DNA of 64,000 nucleotides from CAWIMX01 sp963837345 (GCA_963837345.1 CAWIMX010000002.1:1-64000), one strand, 5' to 3'; counted from the stretch's first letter, positions 1-9,363 are shown. The notes: generated by a model from the sequence alone, not told the origin. Numbers and translations: made by a program.

Positions 1-1648
1 GGCGGGGCGCTCGCCTTTGTGCGGCGGTCGGGCGGCCAGACCGAGCTCATGGCCGGTCCACCCCTGGGCGCCCATATTCCGATTGAGCGGACCACCGGCC
101 GACTCGAGGCGCCCGCCTTCTCGAGCGACGGCGCCGCCCTCGCTTATCAGCTGATGGAAGACGACAACTGGGAGATCTATGAGTCGACGCTCGACGGCGG
201 ATCGGCGCGACGCGTGACACGCGACGTCCAGCACGACGTGCTCCCCGGAGTTCGTCTCGCGCAACCGACTGATCGCGGCGATCGGCGAACCCCGGCACCG
301 CCGCTCCTACCTGTACAACCTGTCTACCGGCGAACGGGTGCGGTTCTTCCACAACAACACGATCCGCACGATCGCGCCGGAATATGGATGGGTGGTGAGC
401 GACGACGGTGGCGATCCTGATTGGCGCGGAGCGCGACGGCGACACCGTGTCGCCCGAGCGTGGGGTCCACCTGGTGGATCTGCGGAACCGGATCTCCATG
501 GCCGATCTGAAGGCCCGCTGCAATCCCAGCGTGCGAGCGAAGTCGCCCTGCGTGCCGCGGGCCAGCGGATGTTCGCGCCGCTGGCCGACGAGGTGCGGGC
601 CGTTCTGGTGCAGACCTCGGTGGATCGCATTCAGGACTACGAGCGCGCGCTGTTCGGTTTCGGCTCGAAGTACATCAGCCAGCCCGGCAACCGACAGGCG
701 AGCGATTTCCTCTTCGACACCTACGCGTCGTTCGGCTACGAGCCGCAGCGTGAATGGTTCGAGCCGCGCGGCGCCCTGGATGGCCGAACGGCGAACGTCG
801 TCGCGACTTTGAGGGGGACCGTCAGTCCGCAGGTCGTCTACGTTGTCAGCAGCCACTACGACTCGGTCGTCGCGGGGCCCGGGGCCGACGACGACTCGTC
901 GGGGACGGCGGCCTTGCTCGAGGCGGCGCGGGTGCTGGCCGATCATCGGCTGCCGGCCACCGTGATCTTCGCGTCGTTCACGGGAGAGGAGGCCGGGTTG
1001 CTCGGCAGCCGCGAGTTCGTCCGGCAGGCCGTCCAGAACCAGCTGCACGTGGTCGGGGCGCTCAATAACGACATGATTGGTTGGGCCAACGACCAACACC
1101 TCGACAACACCATCCGCTATTCGAACCCGGGGATTCGCGACGTGCAGCACGCGGCCGCCTCCCTCTTCACCAAGCTCGTCACCTACGATGCCGTGTACTT
1201 CAAGGGAACCGACGCGGCGTCCTACGACGACGCGTTCGGCGACATCGTCGGCGGCTTCGGGTCGTATCCGGTGCTGAGCAATCCGAACTATCACCAGCCT
1301 GGCGACGTGCTCGATACAATCAACCATGAGCTCGTGGCCGAAACGAGCAAGGCCACCGTCGCGACGATCATGCTGCTCGCGTCGAGCCCGTCGCGCGTCA
1401 CCGGCCTTGACGTGAAACGCGCGACCGCCGGTGGCGTCGAGCTCTCGTGGGCGCCGAGTCCGGAAGCTGACGTCGTCTCGTACCGGGTGGCGTTCGGGCC
1501 TGCGGCGACTGCGGGCGCGCGCGAGGTGCGCGTGACGGAGCCGCACGCGACGCTGGACGGCGCCAGCGCCGGCATGGTCGTGGGCGTGAAGGCGGTGAAC
1601 AGCCGGGGTCTCGAGGGCTGGGACTGGGCGCGGGTGACAATCCCGTAG
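1..1648 (+). CDS. Beta-propeller (PD40)/M28 zinc peptidase, 5' partial, three frame breaks
   Basis: The gene enters from outside the window. The first ~130 codons read as TolB/PD40-like propeller repeats. From about base 600 the protein is an M28-family aminopeptidase with the zinc ligand motifs SSHYDS, GADDDSSG, FTGEEAGLLG, NNDMIG and NPNYHQPGD. It ends in an FnIII-like domain (SRVTGLDV to ARVTIP). The frame changes three times: an extra C in the C-run at 243-246, a shift near 396-405, and a missing base near 518. Joining the frames gives continuous sensible protein. The product is probably exported and cleaves peptides. Three indels within 280 bases could mean decay, but the intact downstream catalytic half and similar single-base breaks elsewhere in the window favour sequencing error. 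Confidence 0.8.
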
Positions 1649-1725
1649 CCCCGGCCGATGCGGTCCGCCGTGCGTGCTAGCATCGAAACGATCGCAGGCG
1701 ATCCCTACCCATGGAGGAGATGCTC

Positions 1726-2997
1726 ATGCGTCGGATGATCGGTGCGGCGGCGGCCGCGGTGGTGGTGGCGATCGCCGGCGTCGGGATCCTCGGTCAGGCG
1801 GCGCGTCCGGCTTGCGCACCCGACAACGGCGGCATCACGCTGCCGCAGGGATTTTGCGCCGCCGTTGTCGCCGACAATATCGGACCCGCGCGGCACATGG
1901 CCATCGCGCCCAACGGCGACATCTTCGTGGCCCTGCGCGACAGCCGACAGCCGGGCGGCATCGTCGCGCTGCACGACACCAACGGCGACGGAACCCTCGA
2001 CCGACAGGAGCGATTCGGAACGACCGGTGGCACCGGCATCGCCCTGCGGAACGGATATGTCTATTTCGCGACGCCCACGAGTGTGATCCGATTCAAGATG
2101 GCCGAGGGTGCGCTCACGCCGTCGGGCGCGCCCGAGACGGTCGTGGCCGATCTGCCCGAGCAGCGGGAGCACCAGGACAAAGGCCTGGCGTTCGACGGCC
2201 GCGGCAGCTTGTACCTCAACATCGGCGCGCCCTCCAACGACTGTCAGCCACAAGACCGCCGCCCCGGTTTGAAAGGGGAGGACCCCTGTCCCTTGCTCGC
2301 CGAGCACGGAGGCATCTGGCGCTTCGACGAGAACAAACTGAACCAGACGCTGGCCGATGGCCATCACTACGCGACCGGCATGCGCCAGATGCCCGGACTC
2401 ACCTGGCACGACGGCGCCCTGTGGGCGATGATGCACGGGCGCGATTCGCTCAACCCCTTCTGGCCGGCTCTCTACACCCAGGAGCAGTCGGCGGAACTGC
2501 CGAGCGAGACTCTGCTGCGTGTCACCGACGGCGCGGACTTCGGCTGGCCCTACTGCATGCACGACTGGCAGCAGAACACGCTGATTCTCAATCCCGAATA
2601 TGGCGGCGATGGCAAGACGGTGGGCCGTTGCGCCGACAAGACGCCGCCCGTTGCGGGATATCCGGGGCACTGGGCCCCCAACGACCTCGCGTTCTACACC
2701 GGCACTCAGTTCCCCGAGAAGTATCGCGGCGGCGTGTTCATCGCCTTCCACGGATCGTGGAACCGCGCGCCGCTGCCGCAGGGCGGCTACAACATCGTCT
2801 TCCAGCCGATCGCCGGCAACCAGGCGAGCGGCAAATACGAGGTGTTCGCCGACGGCTTCGCGGGACAGAAGCCGCTCATGCAGCCCAATGCGGCCACGTA
2901 CCGGCCGGAGGGTGTGGCCGTCGGGCCGGACGGATTGCTGTACATCAGCGAGGGGCAGAAGGGGCGCATCTGGAGGGTCATGTACCAGGGCCGCTGA
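1726..2997 (+). CDS. Exported PQQ-/sorbosone-dehydrogenase-like six-bladed propeller protein
   Basis: 423 residues. The start at 1726 is chosen over in-frame ATGs at 1711 and 1720 because GGAGGA lies 8 bases upstream of it. The N terminus is a signal sequence (RRMIGAAAAAVVVAIAGVGILG). The rest resembles glucose/sorbosone dehydrogenases: the blade-like segments ARHMAIAPNGDIFVALRD, DKGLAFDGRGSLYLNIG and PEGVAVGPDGLLYISEG, plus HWAPNDLAFYTGTQFP and FIAFHGSWNR, are typical. A calcium-loop-like DTNGDGTLDRQE lies near residue 85. The likely role is periplasmic sugar or aldehyde oxidation with PQQ, but the exact substrate cannot be read from the sequence. Confidence 0.82.
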   Translation: MRRMIGAAAAAVVVAIAGVGILGQAARPACAPDNGGITLPQGFCAAVVADNIGPARHMAIAPNGDIFVALRDSRQPGGIVALHDTNGDGTLDRQERFGTTGGTGIALRNGYVYFATPTSVIRFKMAEGALTPSGAPETVVADLPEQREHQDKGLAFDGRGSLYLNIGAPSNDCQPQDRRPGLKGEDPCPLLAEHGGIWRFDENKLNQTLADGHHYATGMRQMPGLTWHDGALWAMMHGRDSLNPFWPALYTQEQSAELPSETLLRVTDGADFGWPYCMHDWQQNTLILNPEYGGDGKTVGRCADKTPPVAGYPGHWAPNDLAFYTGTQFPEKYRGGVFIAFHGSWNRAPLPQGGYNIVFQPIAGNQASGKYEVFADGFAGQKPLMQPNAATYRPEGVAVGPDGLLYISEGQKGRIWRVMYQGR

Positions 2998-3016
2998 CCG
3001 TCGGCCGGTTCCCCCC

Positions 3017-3385
3017 GTGAAGATCGCCGCGGTGCTCGCGATGGTGGTCGCTCCGAGCTGCTGGCTGCACCCGGCCGCCAGCCTCTCGCCGCGGCATCTG
3101 GCCTACATCCGAGCCGAGACGTTCGCTGAGATACGCGATCCAGGCGAGTTCCCTTCAGCGGTCCGAGCCCTGATGACCGACGTTCCGTTCGAGTGCGTCG
3201 TGATGGCCGGCTGTTCGGACAGCCACTGCATCGTCGAGTACGAGAAGCCGGCAGACCGGGAGATCCTCGAGGTCGAGCTGTTCGGCCTGTTCGAGGATGG
3301 CGAAGCCTCGTCGGAATGGCGGTCCTTCGAGCACGGTCGCGCCGACAGCCTGGGCGTCCTGAAGCGCATGGTCACGGATCCGTAG
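3017..3385 (+). CDS. Small exported protein of unknown function
   Basis: 122 residues from a GTG start 19 bases after the preceding stop. A hydrophobic N terminus (VKIAAVLAMVVAPSCWLHPAASL) looks like a signal sequence. The remainder is acidic, with a CVVMAGCSDSHCIVEYE segment holding three cysteines. I do not recognise the family. It is probably co-transcribed with the propeller protein upstream. Codon use matches its neighbours, so it is likely a real gene. Confidence 0.55.
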   Translation: MKIAAVLAMVVAPSCWLHPAASLSPRHLAYIRAETFAEIRDPGEFPSAVRALMTDVPFECVVMAGCSDSHCIVEYEKPADREILEVELFGLFEDGEASSEWRSFEHGRADSLGVLKRMVTDP

Positions 3386-3640
3386 ACGGACGTCGCAGGC
3401 CGTGCGTCCTAGTGCGGTGGCGCTCGGGTGGCACGTGCAGGACTGACGGGAACCGGCACGGGCCGCGCACGCGACGATCTCGCTCGTCACCTTCGACGGC
3501 GCCGGCCTCGGCGGACACGCGCTCGTACTGCGCGCCACCGACGGCACGCGGTTCGATCCCTGCGCTCCGCCGGCGCCGCCGAGATAACGCTCGACCACGG
3601 TCGGGGATCGCGTTTAGACTTCGCCCCGAGGGAGGACCAG
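3386..3640 (+). other. Spacer with possible gene remnant
   Basis: There is no convincing gene here. One frame from 3447 to the TAA at 3585-3587 reads like real protein (ISLVTFDGAGLGGHALVLRA, then DGTRFDPCAPPAPPR) but has no start codon after the in-frame stop at 3444. It may be the end of a broken gene. A TAGACT box at 3615-3620 lies 20 bases before the cupin gene. Confidence 0.35.
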
Positions 3641-4087
3641 ATGAGGCAGGATGGAAACGCGCCATCGCGGCTCAGGATCGCGCTCTCGGTCGTCGCCGCC
3701 ATCGTGTTCGTCGGCATGCTGCTCGCCAGCCAGTCGCGGACGGCGGCGCAGCAGAGCAACTTCATGGGCGGCACGCCCACGCGCGTCGACCTCGGCGGCC
3801 TCAACACCTCGAAGCTCCGCTTCCCGGCGGGGAGCCGGTCGAACTGGCACACCCATGAACAGGGCCAGCTGCTCATGATCGAATCGGGCCACGGGCGCAC
3901 CCAGGAGCGCGGCAAGCCGGTTCGCGTCGTGAGCCCCGGCCAGCCGTGGTACACGCCTCCCGGCGTCGAGCACTGGCACGGCGCGGCACCCGATGAAGAC
4001 GCCGTGCAGTGGACGATCTACGCGGGCGCCGTGAAGTGGCTGGAGCCGGTCACCGACGCCGAGTATCGCGCCACGCCACAGCCCTGA
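3641..4087 (+). CDS. Membrane-anchored cupin-domain protein
   Basis: 148 residues, with GGAGGA 5 bases upstream of the ATG. Residues 11-31 form a signal anchor. The cupin fold follows: motif 1 is SNWHTHEQGQ (H70, H72) and motif 2 is PPGVEHWHGA (H111, H113), which together would bind a metal. This is the size and layout of the small periplasmic '(R)-mandelonitrile lyase/cupin' group found in many soil bacteria. A specific reaction cannot be assigned. It stands alone, 55 bases before the EamA gene. Confidence 0.8.
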   Translation: MRQDGNAPSRLRIALSVVAAIVFVGMLLASQSRTAAQQSNFMGGTPTRVDLGGLNTSKLRFPAGSRSNWHTHEQGQLLMIESGHGRTQERGKPVRVVSPGQPWYTPPGVEHWHGAAPDEDAVQWTIYAGAVKWLEPVTDAEYRATPQP

Positions 4088-4142
4088 GCTCGCACGCACC
4101 CGTGTCGTTCGTCGTCCACGATACCCGGCCGGCGGCCGGCCG

Positions 4143-5015
4143 ATGACTGCCCTGGCTGCCGCGCTTGCGCTGGTCGCCTTCGCCGCCAATTCCGTCCTGT
4201 GCAGGCTGGCGCTCGGCCCGCGCGCGATCGACGCGGCCACCTTCTCGACGATCCGGTTGACGACCGGCGCCGCCACGCTCGTGGCGATCGACGTCTGGCG
4301 CCGCCGCAGGACCTTCGCGCTCGGCGGCTCGTGGCTCTCGGCCGCGTGTCTCTTTCTGTATGCCGTCCCGTTTTCCTTCGCCTACCTCAGCCTGACGGCC
4401 GGCACCGGCGCGCTCGTCCTGTTCGGCGCCGTGCAGGTCACGATGCTCCTGGCGGCGCTGCGGGCCGGCGAGCGGCCGCAACCGTTGCAGTGGCTCGGTC
4501 TCGCGATGGCGATCTGCGGCCTGATCTACCTCGTCCTGCCCGGGCTGGCTGCGCCGCCGCCGATCGGCGCCGCGCTCATGACCGTGGCGGGCATCGGGTG
4601 GGGCCTCTATTCACTTCGAGGGCGCGGCGCCTCGAACCCGCTCGCGAACACGACGGGCAATTTCGTCCGAGCGGTGCCGCTCGTGTCGGCGGTGAGCGTG
4701 GGGACGCTCGCGCGCCTGCACGCGGAGCCGTCGGGGGTGGCGCTGGCCGCGGCGTCAGGAATCTTCGCGTCGGGACTGGGGTATGTCGTCTGGTACGCGG
4801 CGCTGCGTCACATGACGGCGACCCGCTCGGCCGTCGTGCAGCTCGCGGTGCCGATCCTGGCTGCGGGGGGCGGCGTCGCCTTCCTCGCCGAAACAGTCAC
4901 CCTGAGGCTCGTCGTTTCCGCCGTGCTCGTCCTCGGCGGCATCCTGGCGGCGCTGGCCGGCCGCGAACAGCCGCGAGCGGCAGAGACCGTGCCGCGCGAG
5001 CCTATAATGCGCTGA
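4143..5015 (+). CDS. EamA/DMT-family transporter
   Basis: 290 residues with about ten hydrophobic segments arranged as two EamA repeats (roughly residues 1-130 and 140-280). The second repeat contains a typical YVVWYAALRHM...VVQLAVPILAAGGG stretch. These proteins export amino acids or other small metabolites, but the substrate is unknown here. No strong ribosome binding site precedes the ATG. The upstream bases 4131-4142 are a GGCCGGCC-like palindrome. Confidence 0.85.
   Translation: MTALAAALALVAFAANSVLCRLALGPRAIDAATFSTIRLTTGAATLVAIDVWRRRRTFALGGSWLSAACLFLYAVPFSFAYLSLTAGTGALVLFGAVQVTMLLAALRAGERPQPLQWLGLAMAICGLIYLVLPGLAAPPPIGAALMTVAGIGWGLYSLRGRGASNPLANTTGNFVRAVPLVSAVSVGTLARLHAEPSGVALAAASGIFASGLGYVVWYAALRHMTATRSAVVQLAVPILAAGGGVAFLAETVTLRLVVSAVLVLGGILAALAGREQPRAAETVPREPIMR
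5003..5008 (+). promoter_or_regulatory. Possible -10 box
   Basis: A perfect TATAAT overlaps the end of the EamA gene, 42 bases before the VOC gene start at 5051. No good -35 hexamer is seen at the expected distance, so this is only a candidate promoter. Confidence 0.3.
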
Positions 5016-5050
5016 CGCGATCAGCCATGATCGCACGGAGGAGGGGCGCG

Positions 5051-5527
5051 ATGATCGGCCACATCGACGCGCTGGTCGCGTCGTACGAGCGCGGTGCATT
5101 GACCCGGCGGGAGCTGCTGCACGGACTGGCGGCGCTTGCGGCGCCTGCCGCCCTGCAGGCGCAGACGCCTGGTGTCATGCGGGCGCGCAACCTGCATCAC
5201 ATCAATCTGCAAGTCGCCGACGTCGCGCGATCGGAGGCCTTCTACCGTTCACTGTTCGGGCTCGGCCCCACGCGCGTCGTGCAGGGGCCCGACAACCATG
5301 GCTTCGATCTGCCGGGGGGCGGGATCGTCATTCTCCAGCGGAGCGACACGCCCGGGCGCATCGATCACTTCTGCCTCGGCGTGGACGGCTTCGATGCCGA
5401 TCCCATGCGGGCGAACGCGCGCGGCGCCGGCGTGGACGGCGTCCAGGGGACGGCGGCCGACAACTTCTTCGTCCGCGATCCGGACGGCCTTCGCGTCCAG
5501 GTATCGGCTCCAGACTGGAGCGCATGA
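5051..5527 (+). CDS. Tat-exported VOC/glyoxalase-family protein
   Basis: 158 residues. The start at 5051 is favoured by GGAGGAGG 6-13 bases upstream; an in-frame ATG at 5027 lacks this. The N terminus has a twin-arginine-like signal (LTRRELLHGLAALAAPAALQAQ). A single vicinal-oxygen-chelate domain follows: NLHHINLQVADVARSEAFYRSLFGL, then IDHFCLGVDGF and FFVRDPDGLRVQV. These domains bind a metal and act on C-C or C-O bonds near it; the substrate is unknown. Its TGA overlaps the ATG of the next VOC gene (ATGA), so the two are translationally coupled. Confidence 0.8.
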   Translation: MIGHIDALVASYERGALTRRELLHGLAALAAPAALQAQTPGVMRARNLHHINLQVADVARSEAFYRSLFGLGPTRVVQGPDNHGFDLPGGGIVILQRSDTPGRIDHFCLGVDGFDADPMRANARGAGVDGVQGTAADNFFVRDPDGLRVQVSAPDWSA

Positions 5528-5931
5528 TCAGGCGGGTGCTCGAAACGGCGCTCTATGCCGACGATCTCGAGCGCCTCGTCGCGTTCTACCGCGACGTGCT
5601 CGGCCTGCGCGTGCTCGACGAGGGCACGCGTCTGGTATCGATGGACGCCGGCGAGGGCACCGTGCTGCTGCTGTTCCGTCGCGGGGCCACCACCGACGGC
5701 GTGCTGACTCCGGGTGGCCGCATCCCGCCGCACGACGGCAGCGGCCCCGTGCATCTCGCGTTCGCGATCGACGCGACCGAACTGGCGACCTGGGAGGGGC
5801 GGTTCGCGGCGCACGGCGTCGCCGTGGAGAGCCGCGTCCGCTGGGATCGCGGCGGCCGCAGCCTGTACGTCCGCGACCCCGCGGGCCACTCGATCGAGCT
5901 TGCCACACCTGGCGTCTGGGCGGTTTACTAG
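5524..5931 (+). CDS. VOC/glyoxalase-like protein
   Basis: 135 residues, cytoplasmic, one VOC domain: VLETALYADDLERLVAFYRDVLGL at the N terminus, HLAFAID in the middle and SLYVRDPAGHSIELATPGVW at the C terminus. It overlaps the exported VOC gene by four bases. Candidate metal ligands are H78-like (VHLAF) and E near IELAT. It resembles the broad glyoxalase/bleomycin-resistance group, and neither function is specifically indicated. Confidence 0.8.
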   Translation: MIRRVLETALYADDLERLVAFYRDVLGLRVLDEGTRLVSMDAGEGTVLLLFRRGATTDGVLTPGGRIPPHDGSGPVHLAFAIDATELATWEGRFAAHGVAVESRVRWDRGGRSLYVRDPAGHSIELATPGVWAVY

Positions 5932-5950
5932 TGCCCGGGTGGCCTGACAC

Positions 5951-6880
5951 ATGCCGGAGGGGCTGAGCCGCGATGCGATCGTCGGCGCGATCACCGGATT
6001 CCTGGCCAATCAGGATGCGGGCGTGCGTTCGCGTCTGCACGCGGCGCTCGAAGGCGAGATCGACCGGGCGGGCCCGGACGCGCTCCGCACCCTCAACGAA
6101 CGCCTCGCCTGCGCCGGTCGCGATTGGGCGTACTATCCGCCCGATCCGCTGGCGCGGCGAATCCATCACGTCCTCGCCGACATGCTCCTTCATCCGGCGT
6201 CGTCGTTCAGCGGCGGCGAGCACGTGGCAGCCGTCGCCGGGCAGCCCATCGTGGTCTGCGTCAACCACCTGTCGTACTCCGACGCCAACCTGCTCGAGAT
6301 TCTGTTGCATCGGGCGGGAGGCGACGAGCTGGCCGATCGGCTCACGGTGGTCGCCGGCCCGAAGGTCTACTCGAGCCTGAGGCGGCGGTTTTCCAGCCTG
6401 TGCTTCGGCACGATCAAGACGCCGCAGAGCCGCACGCTGTCGACCGAGGAGGCCGTCATGAATCCGCGCGAGGTGGCGCGCGCCGCGCGGTTGTCGATCG
6501 ACATCGCGCACGAGCGCCTGCGGCGGGGCGATGCGGTGCTCGTCTTCGCCGAGGGCACGCGCAGCCGGACGTCGGGCATGCAGCAGACGCTCGCCGGCGT
6601 CACGCGCTATCTCGAGGAGCCGGCGCGATGGATTCTTCCGGTCGGCATCACCGGCACCGAGGCGCTCTTCCCCGTCGGCGACGAAACGATCCATCTGGCG
6701 CCGATCACGGCACGGGTGGGGGCTCCGATCGACGCACTGGCGCTGTGCGCCCGGCACGGCAGCAATCGACGCGCCGCCATGGACGTTGTCGGCTACGCGA
6801 TCGCGGCGCTGCTGCCGGCCGAGTACCGGGGCATTTACGGCGACACGATCCCGTTTCAGGAACTGCACACGCCCCGATGA
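5951..6880 (+). CDS. PlsC-type 1-acyl-glycerol-phosphate acyltransferase
   Basis: 309 residues. The acyltransferase block 1 motif HX4D is H106-LSYS-D111 (VNHLSYSD), and block 3 is FAEGTRSR near residue 200. The fold would transfer an acyl chain to lysophosphatidate or a related acceptor at the inner membrane. The ~95-residue N-terminal extension before the catalytic block is longer than in E. coli PlsC, so another glycerophospho-acceptor is possible. Its TGA overlaps the ATG of the MmcQ-like gene. Confidence 0.83.
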   Translation: MPEGLSRDAIVGAITGFLANQDAGVRSRLHAALEGEIDRAGPDALRTLNERLACAGRDWAYYPPDPLARRIHHVLADMLLHPASSFSGGEHVAAVAGQPIVVCVNHLSYSDANLLEILLHRAGGDELADRLTVVAGPKVYSSLRRRFSSLCFGTIKTPQSRTLSTEEAVMNPREVARAARLSIDIAHERLRRGDAVLVFAEGTRSRTSGMQQTLAGVTRYLEEPARWILPVGITGTEALFPVGDETIHLAPITARVGAPIDALALCARHGSNRRAAMDVVGYAIAALLPAEYRGIYGDTIPFQELHTPR

Positions 6881-7236
6881 CCGTCGCCGCATTTCGCCGC
6901 CTGGCGCTCGCGTTGCCGCAGGCCGAGGAGCGCGCGCACATGGGGCATCCGGATTTTCGGGCGAACGGCCGCATCTTCGCGACGCTCAGCGCCGACGGCA
7001 CCCGCGGCATGGTCAAGCTCACGCCCGATCAGCAGCGCGACCTCCTGCGGGAGCGCTCGGACGCGTTCGCCCCCGAGGCCGGCGCGTGGGGCCGCTCCGG
7101 ATGCACGCGCGTGCATCTCGCGCTCGTCGATGAGGAGGCGCTCGGCGCCGCGATGACGCTCGCCTGGCAGAATACGGTGCGTCGCGCGCCTCGGCCACAG
7201 CCTTCGCGACCGCCGGGATCGACACGGCGTCGCTAG
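6877..7236 (+). CDS. MmcQ/YjbR-family protein
   Basis: 119 residues, ATGA overlap with the acyltransferase. It shows the YjbR fold signature: a N-terminal helix (FRRLALALPQAEERAHMGHPDFRANGRIFATL), then GMVKLTPDQQRDLL and a final helix ending LAWQNTVRR. The C-terminal tail is Pro/Arg-rich. Family members have a DNA-binding-like double-wing fold, but their cell role is generally not established. Confidence 0.75.
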   Translation: MTVAAFRRLALALPQAEERAHMGHPDFRANGRIFATLSADGTRGMVKLTPDQQRDLLRERSDAFAPEAGAWGRSGCTRVHLALVDEEALGAAMTLAWQNTVRRAPRPQPSRPPGSTRRR

Positions 7237-7323
7237 CCCGCCGCCGACGCTGGACGCCCCGCGTCATCCCGTGAACCGGTGGCGGCTCGCCGCCCGCTGA
7301 AGGAACCGATGTAGGATCCTCGC

Positions 7324-8091
7324 ATGGCCGCCTCGAAGGTGATGCACCGCGGGTACACGATTGCCTTCGAGACCTGTGGCCGCGGTCCCGCCGTCGTCCT
7401 GCAGCATGGACTGTTCTCCAGCCGCCGAAGCTGGATCGAGCGGGACGTCGTCGCCGGCCTCGCGGACGCGTACCGGCTCGTCCTCGTCGATTCGCTCGGC
7501 CACGGCGACAGCGACAAGCCTGACGATCCGGCGGCCTACGGCCGCGAGCAGCGCGCCGGCGATGTGGCGGCCGTGCTCGACGCGCTCGGGATCGAACGCG
7601 CGCACTACGTGGGCTACTCGATGGGCGCCTGGATCGGCACGGGCGTTGCGAAGCATCATCCTGAGCGCCTGCAATCGCTGGCGCTCGGCGGATGGGACCC
7701 CGTGCGCGGTCCGTCGAGTCCGCGGCCGGCGTCGACGACGCTGCCGCCGCTCGAGGCCGTTCTGGCGCGCGCGACGCGGCGTTCCGCCTCTTTGACGTCC
7801 TGGATCCGTCCGGCCGACCATCCGGCGCTGCGGGCGTGTCTGGCGGCGCTCGCGGACGTGGATTCGTCGATCGACGTCATCGCCGCCAGCGGAGTTCCGG
7901 TTTGCCTCTGGGCCGGCACCGACAATCCGTACCATTCCGGCGTCGAGGCGGCTGCCGCCGAGCTGCCCGGCGCGTCGTTCATCTCGGTGGCCGGCGACCA
8001 CGTTGGCGCGGTGCTCGACCATGGTCGCGAGGCGGCACGCACGCTGCGGACGTTCCTCGACGGAACCGGGGCGCGCCGCCCCTCGTCCTAG
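7324..8091 (+). CDS. Alpha/beta hydrolase
   Basis: 255 residues. The fold signatures are the oxyanion HG at 28-29 (LQHGLFSS), the nucleophile elbow GYSMG with Ser99, an acid in GTDNPYH and a C-terminal His in SVAGDHVG. This is the classic esterase/haloperoxidase-like layout. The substrate is unknown. A TAGGAT box at 7312-7317 ends six bases before the ATG. It could be an AGGA ribosome site or the -10 of a leaderless transcript. Confidence 0.85.
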   Translation: MAASKVMHRGYTIAFETCGRGPAVVLQHGLFSSRRSWIERDVVAGLADAYRLVLVDSLGHGDSDKPDDPAAYGREQRAGDVAAVLDALGIERAHYVGYSMGAWIGTGVAKHHPERLQSLALGGWDPVRGPSSPRPASTTLPPLEAVLARATRRSASLTSWIRPADHPALRACLAALADVDSSIDVIAASGVPVCLWAGTDNPYHSGVEAAAAELPGASFISVAGDHVGAVLDHGREAARTLRTFLDGTGARRPSS

Positions 8092-8096
8092 CCGCC

Positions 8097-8699
8097 GTGC
8101 CCCCCGCATCGCATTCGGCGCGCGCCGCGCTTCGGCGCAGGGCCCGGGGCGTCCTGCTGGCCCTCTGGGTCGGCACCATCGGCGCGGCGGTGTACGTCCT
8201 GTTGTTCGACCGCGCGCTGCTGCAGGGCGAGCTGCGGTCGGCCGCGTCCACGTCGATGCTGGCGGCGGCGGCGGTGTATCTGTTCTTCGGATGCGTGCGC
8301 GGCTTCACGCTCATTCCGTCGACCGTGCTCATCGTGGTCGCCATTCCGTTCTTCTCGCCGGCGCTGCTGTTCGGACTCACGATGCTCGGCATTCTGATCT
8401 CCGCCGCGAGCATCTACTGGTTTTCGGAAGCGCTGCACGTCGAAGAGCTGGTCACGCGGAAGCACCAGCGGCACGTCGACCGCCTCAAGGCCGCGCTGGA
8501 GCGCTACGAGCTTCCGGTGATCGTCGGGTGGAGCTTCTTTCCGCTGGTGCCGACGGACGTGATCTGCTACGTGTGCGGGCTGCTTCGTGTGAATTTCGCG
8601 AAGTACCTGCTGGGCGTGGGCATCGGGGAAGGCGTGATCTGCGCGATCTACATCTTTCTGGGCGACCACGCCGCGCGGCTGCTGGATCTGAAGTTCTGA
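8097..8699 (+). CDS. VTT/DedA-like (TVP38/TMEM64) membrane protein
   Basis: 200 residues from a GTG five bases after the hydrolase stop. It has several membrane segments. The VTT-domain core is FFGCVRGFTLIPSTVLIVVAIPFF and the re-entrant loop-like region is VGWSFFPLVPTDVICYVCGLLRVNFAKYLLG. Family members are thought to scramble or flip phospholipids. The C terminus (GDHAARLLDLKF) is short. It converges on the TMEM175 gene 31 bases downstream. Confidence 0.78.
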   Translation: MPPASHSARAALRRRARGVLLALWVGTIGAAVYVLLFDRALLQGELRSAASTSMLAAAAVYLFFGCVRGFTLIPSTVLIVVAIPFFSPALLFGLTMLGILISAASIYWFSEALHVEELVTRKHQRHVDRLKAALERYELPVIVGWSFFPLVPTDVICYVCGLLRVNFAKYLLGVGIGEGVICAIYIFLGDHAARLLDLKF

Positions 8700-8730
8700 T
8701 CCCTCGTCCACCCTCGCTCCCGCCGGCCGC

Positions 8731-9306
8731 TCACCGCTCAATCGCCATCATGTATCGCCGGTCCGGAACCAGCCACATCAGCGCGACCAGGATGTAGATC
8801 GCGTCGGACAGGGGAGGCCGGACGAACGCCAGCCCGATCGCCGACAGGTACAGCGCGGGCGAAATCTTGCCCTTGAAATCGGCCCCGATCGCCTCGCGCA
8901 GCCGGGAGTGCGGGCCCTGACACGCGACGATGGTCGTCTGGAGCACGTAGAACGCGAGGGCCGCAAGCAGCAGCACGATGCCGTAGGTGGCCGTCGGCAC
9001 GGCGGCGCGGTAGTGCTCGGCCATCCAGGCCGTGACGAGCGGCACGAGCGACAGCCAGAAGAGCAGATGCAGATTCGCCCACAGGACGGCGCCGCTCACG
9101 CGCTCGGTCGCCTTGAGCAGGTGATGGTGATTGCTCCAGTAGATGCCGAGATAGACGAAGCTCATCACGTACATGAGGAAGTTCGGGAGGGTCGCCGCCA
9201 GCGCATCCCACCCGGCGCCCCCCGGCGTCTTCAGTTCGAGAACCATGACTGTGATGACGATGGCGAGCACGCCGTCGCTGAATGCTTCCACCCGTCCTGT
9301 ACTCAC
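8731..9306 (-). CDS. TMEM175-family potassium channel-like protein
   Basis: 191 residues from a GTG start. The hallmark RxxxFSDG motif is at residues 5-12 (RVEAFSDG) at the start of the first transmembrane helix. Five to six hydrophobic segments follow, including the YWSNHHHLLKATERV region shared by prokaryotic DUF1211/TMEM175 proteins. Such proteins form tetrameric potassium-leak channels. It is divergently placed from the DUF4159 gene. Confidence 0.85.
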   Translation of the reverse strand: MSTGRVEAFSDGVLAIVITVMVLELKTPGGAGWDALAATLPNFLMYVMSFVYLGIYWSNHHHLLKATERVSGAVLWANLHLLFWLSLVPLVTAWMAEHYRAAVPTATYGIVLLLAALAFYVLQTTIVACQGPHSRLREAIGADFKGKISPALYLSAIGLAFVRPPLSDAIYILVALMWLVPDRRYMMAIER

Positions 9307-9350
9307 GCGCAGGCCTCCGTCGGCTGATCCTACCCGGAATGAATCCGGGC

Positions 9351-9356
9351 TAGACT
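9351..9356 (+). promoter_or_regulatory. Possible -10 box of a leaderless transcript
   Basis: TAGACT ends seven bases before the ATG at 9364 and no purine-rich ribosome site lies between, which is the spacing expected if transcription starts at the start codon. The -35 region is weak. Confidence 0.3.
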
Positions 9357-9363
9357 AGGCATC

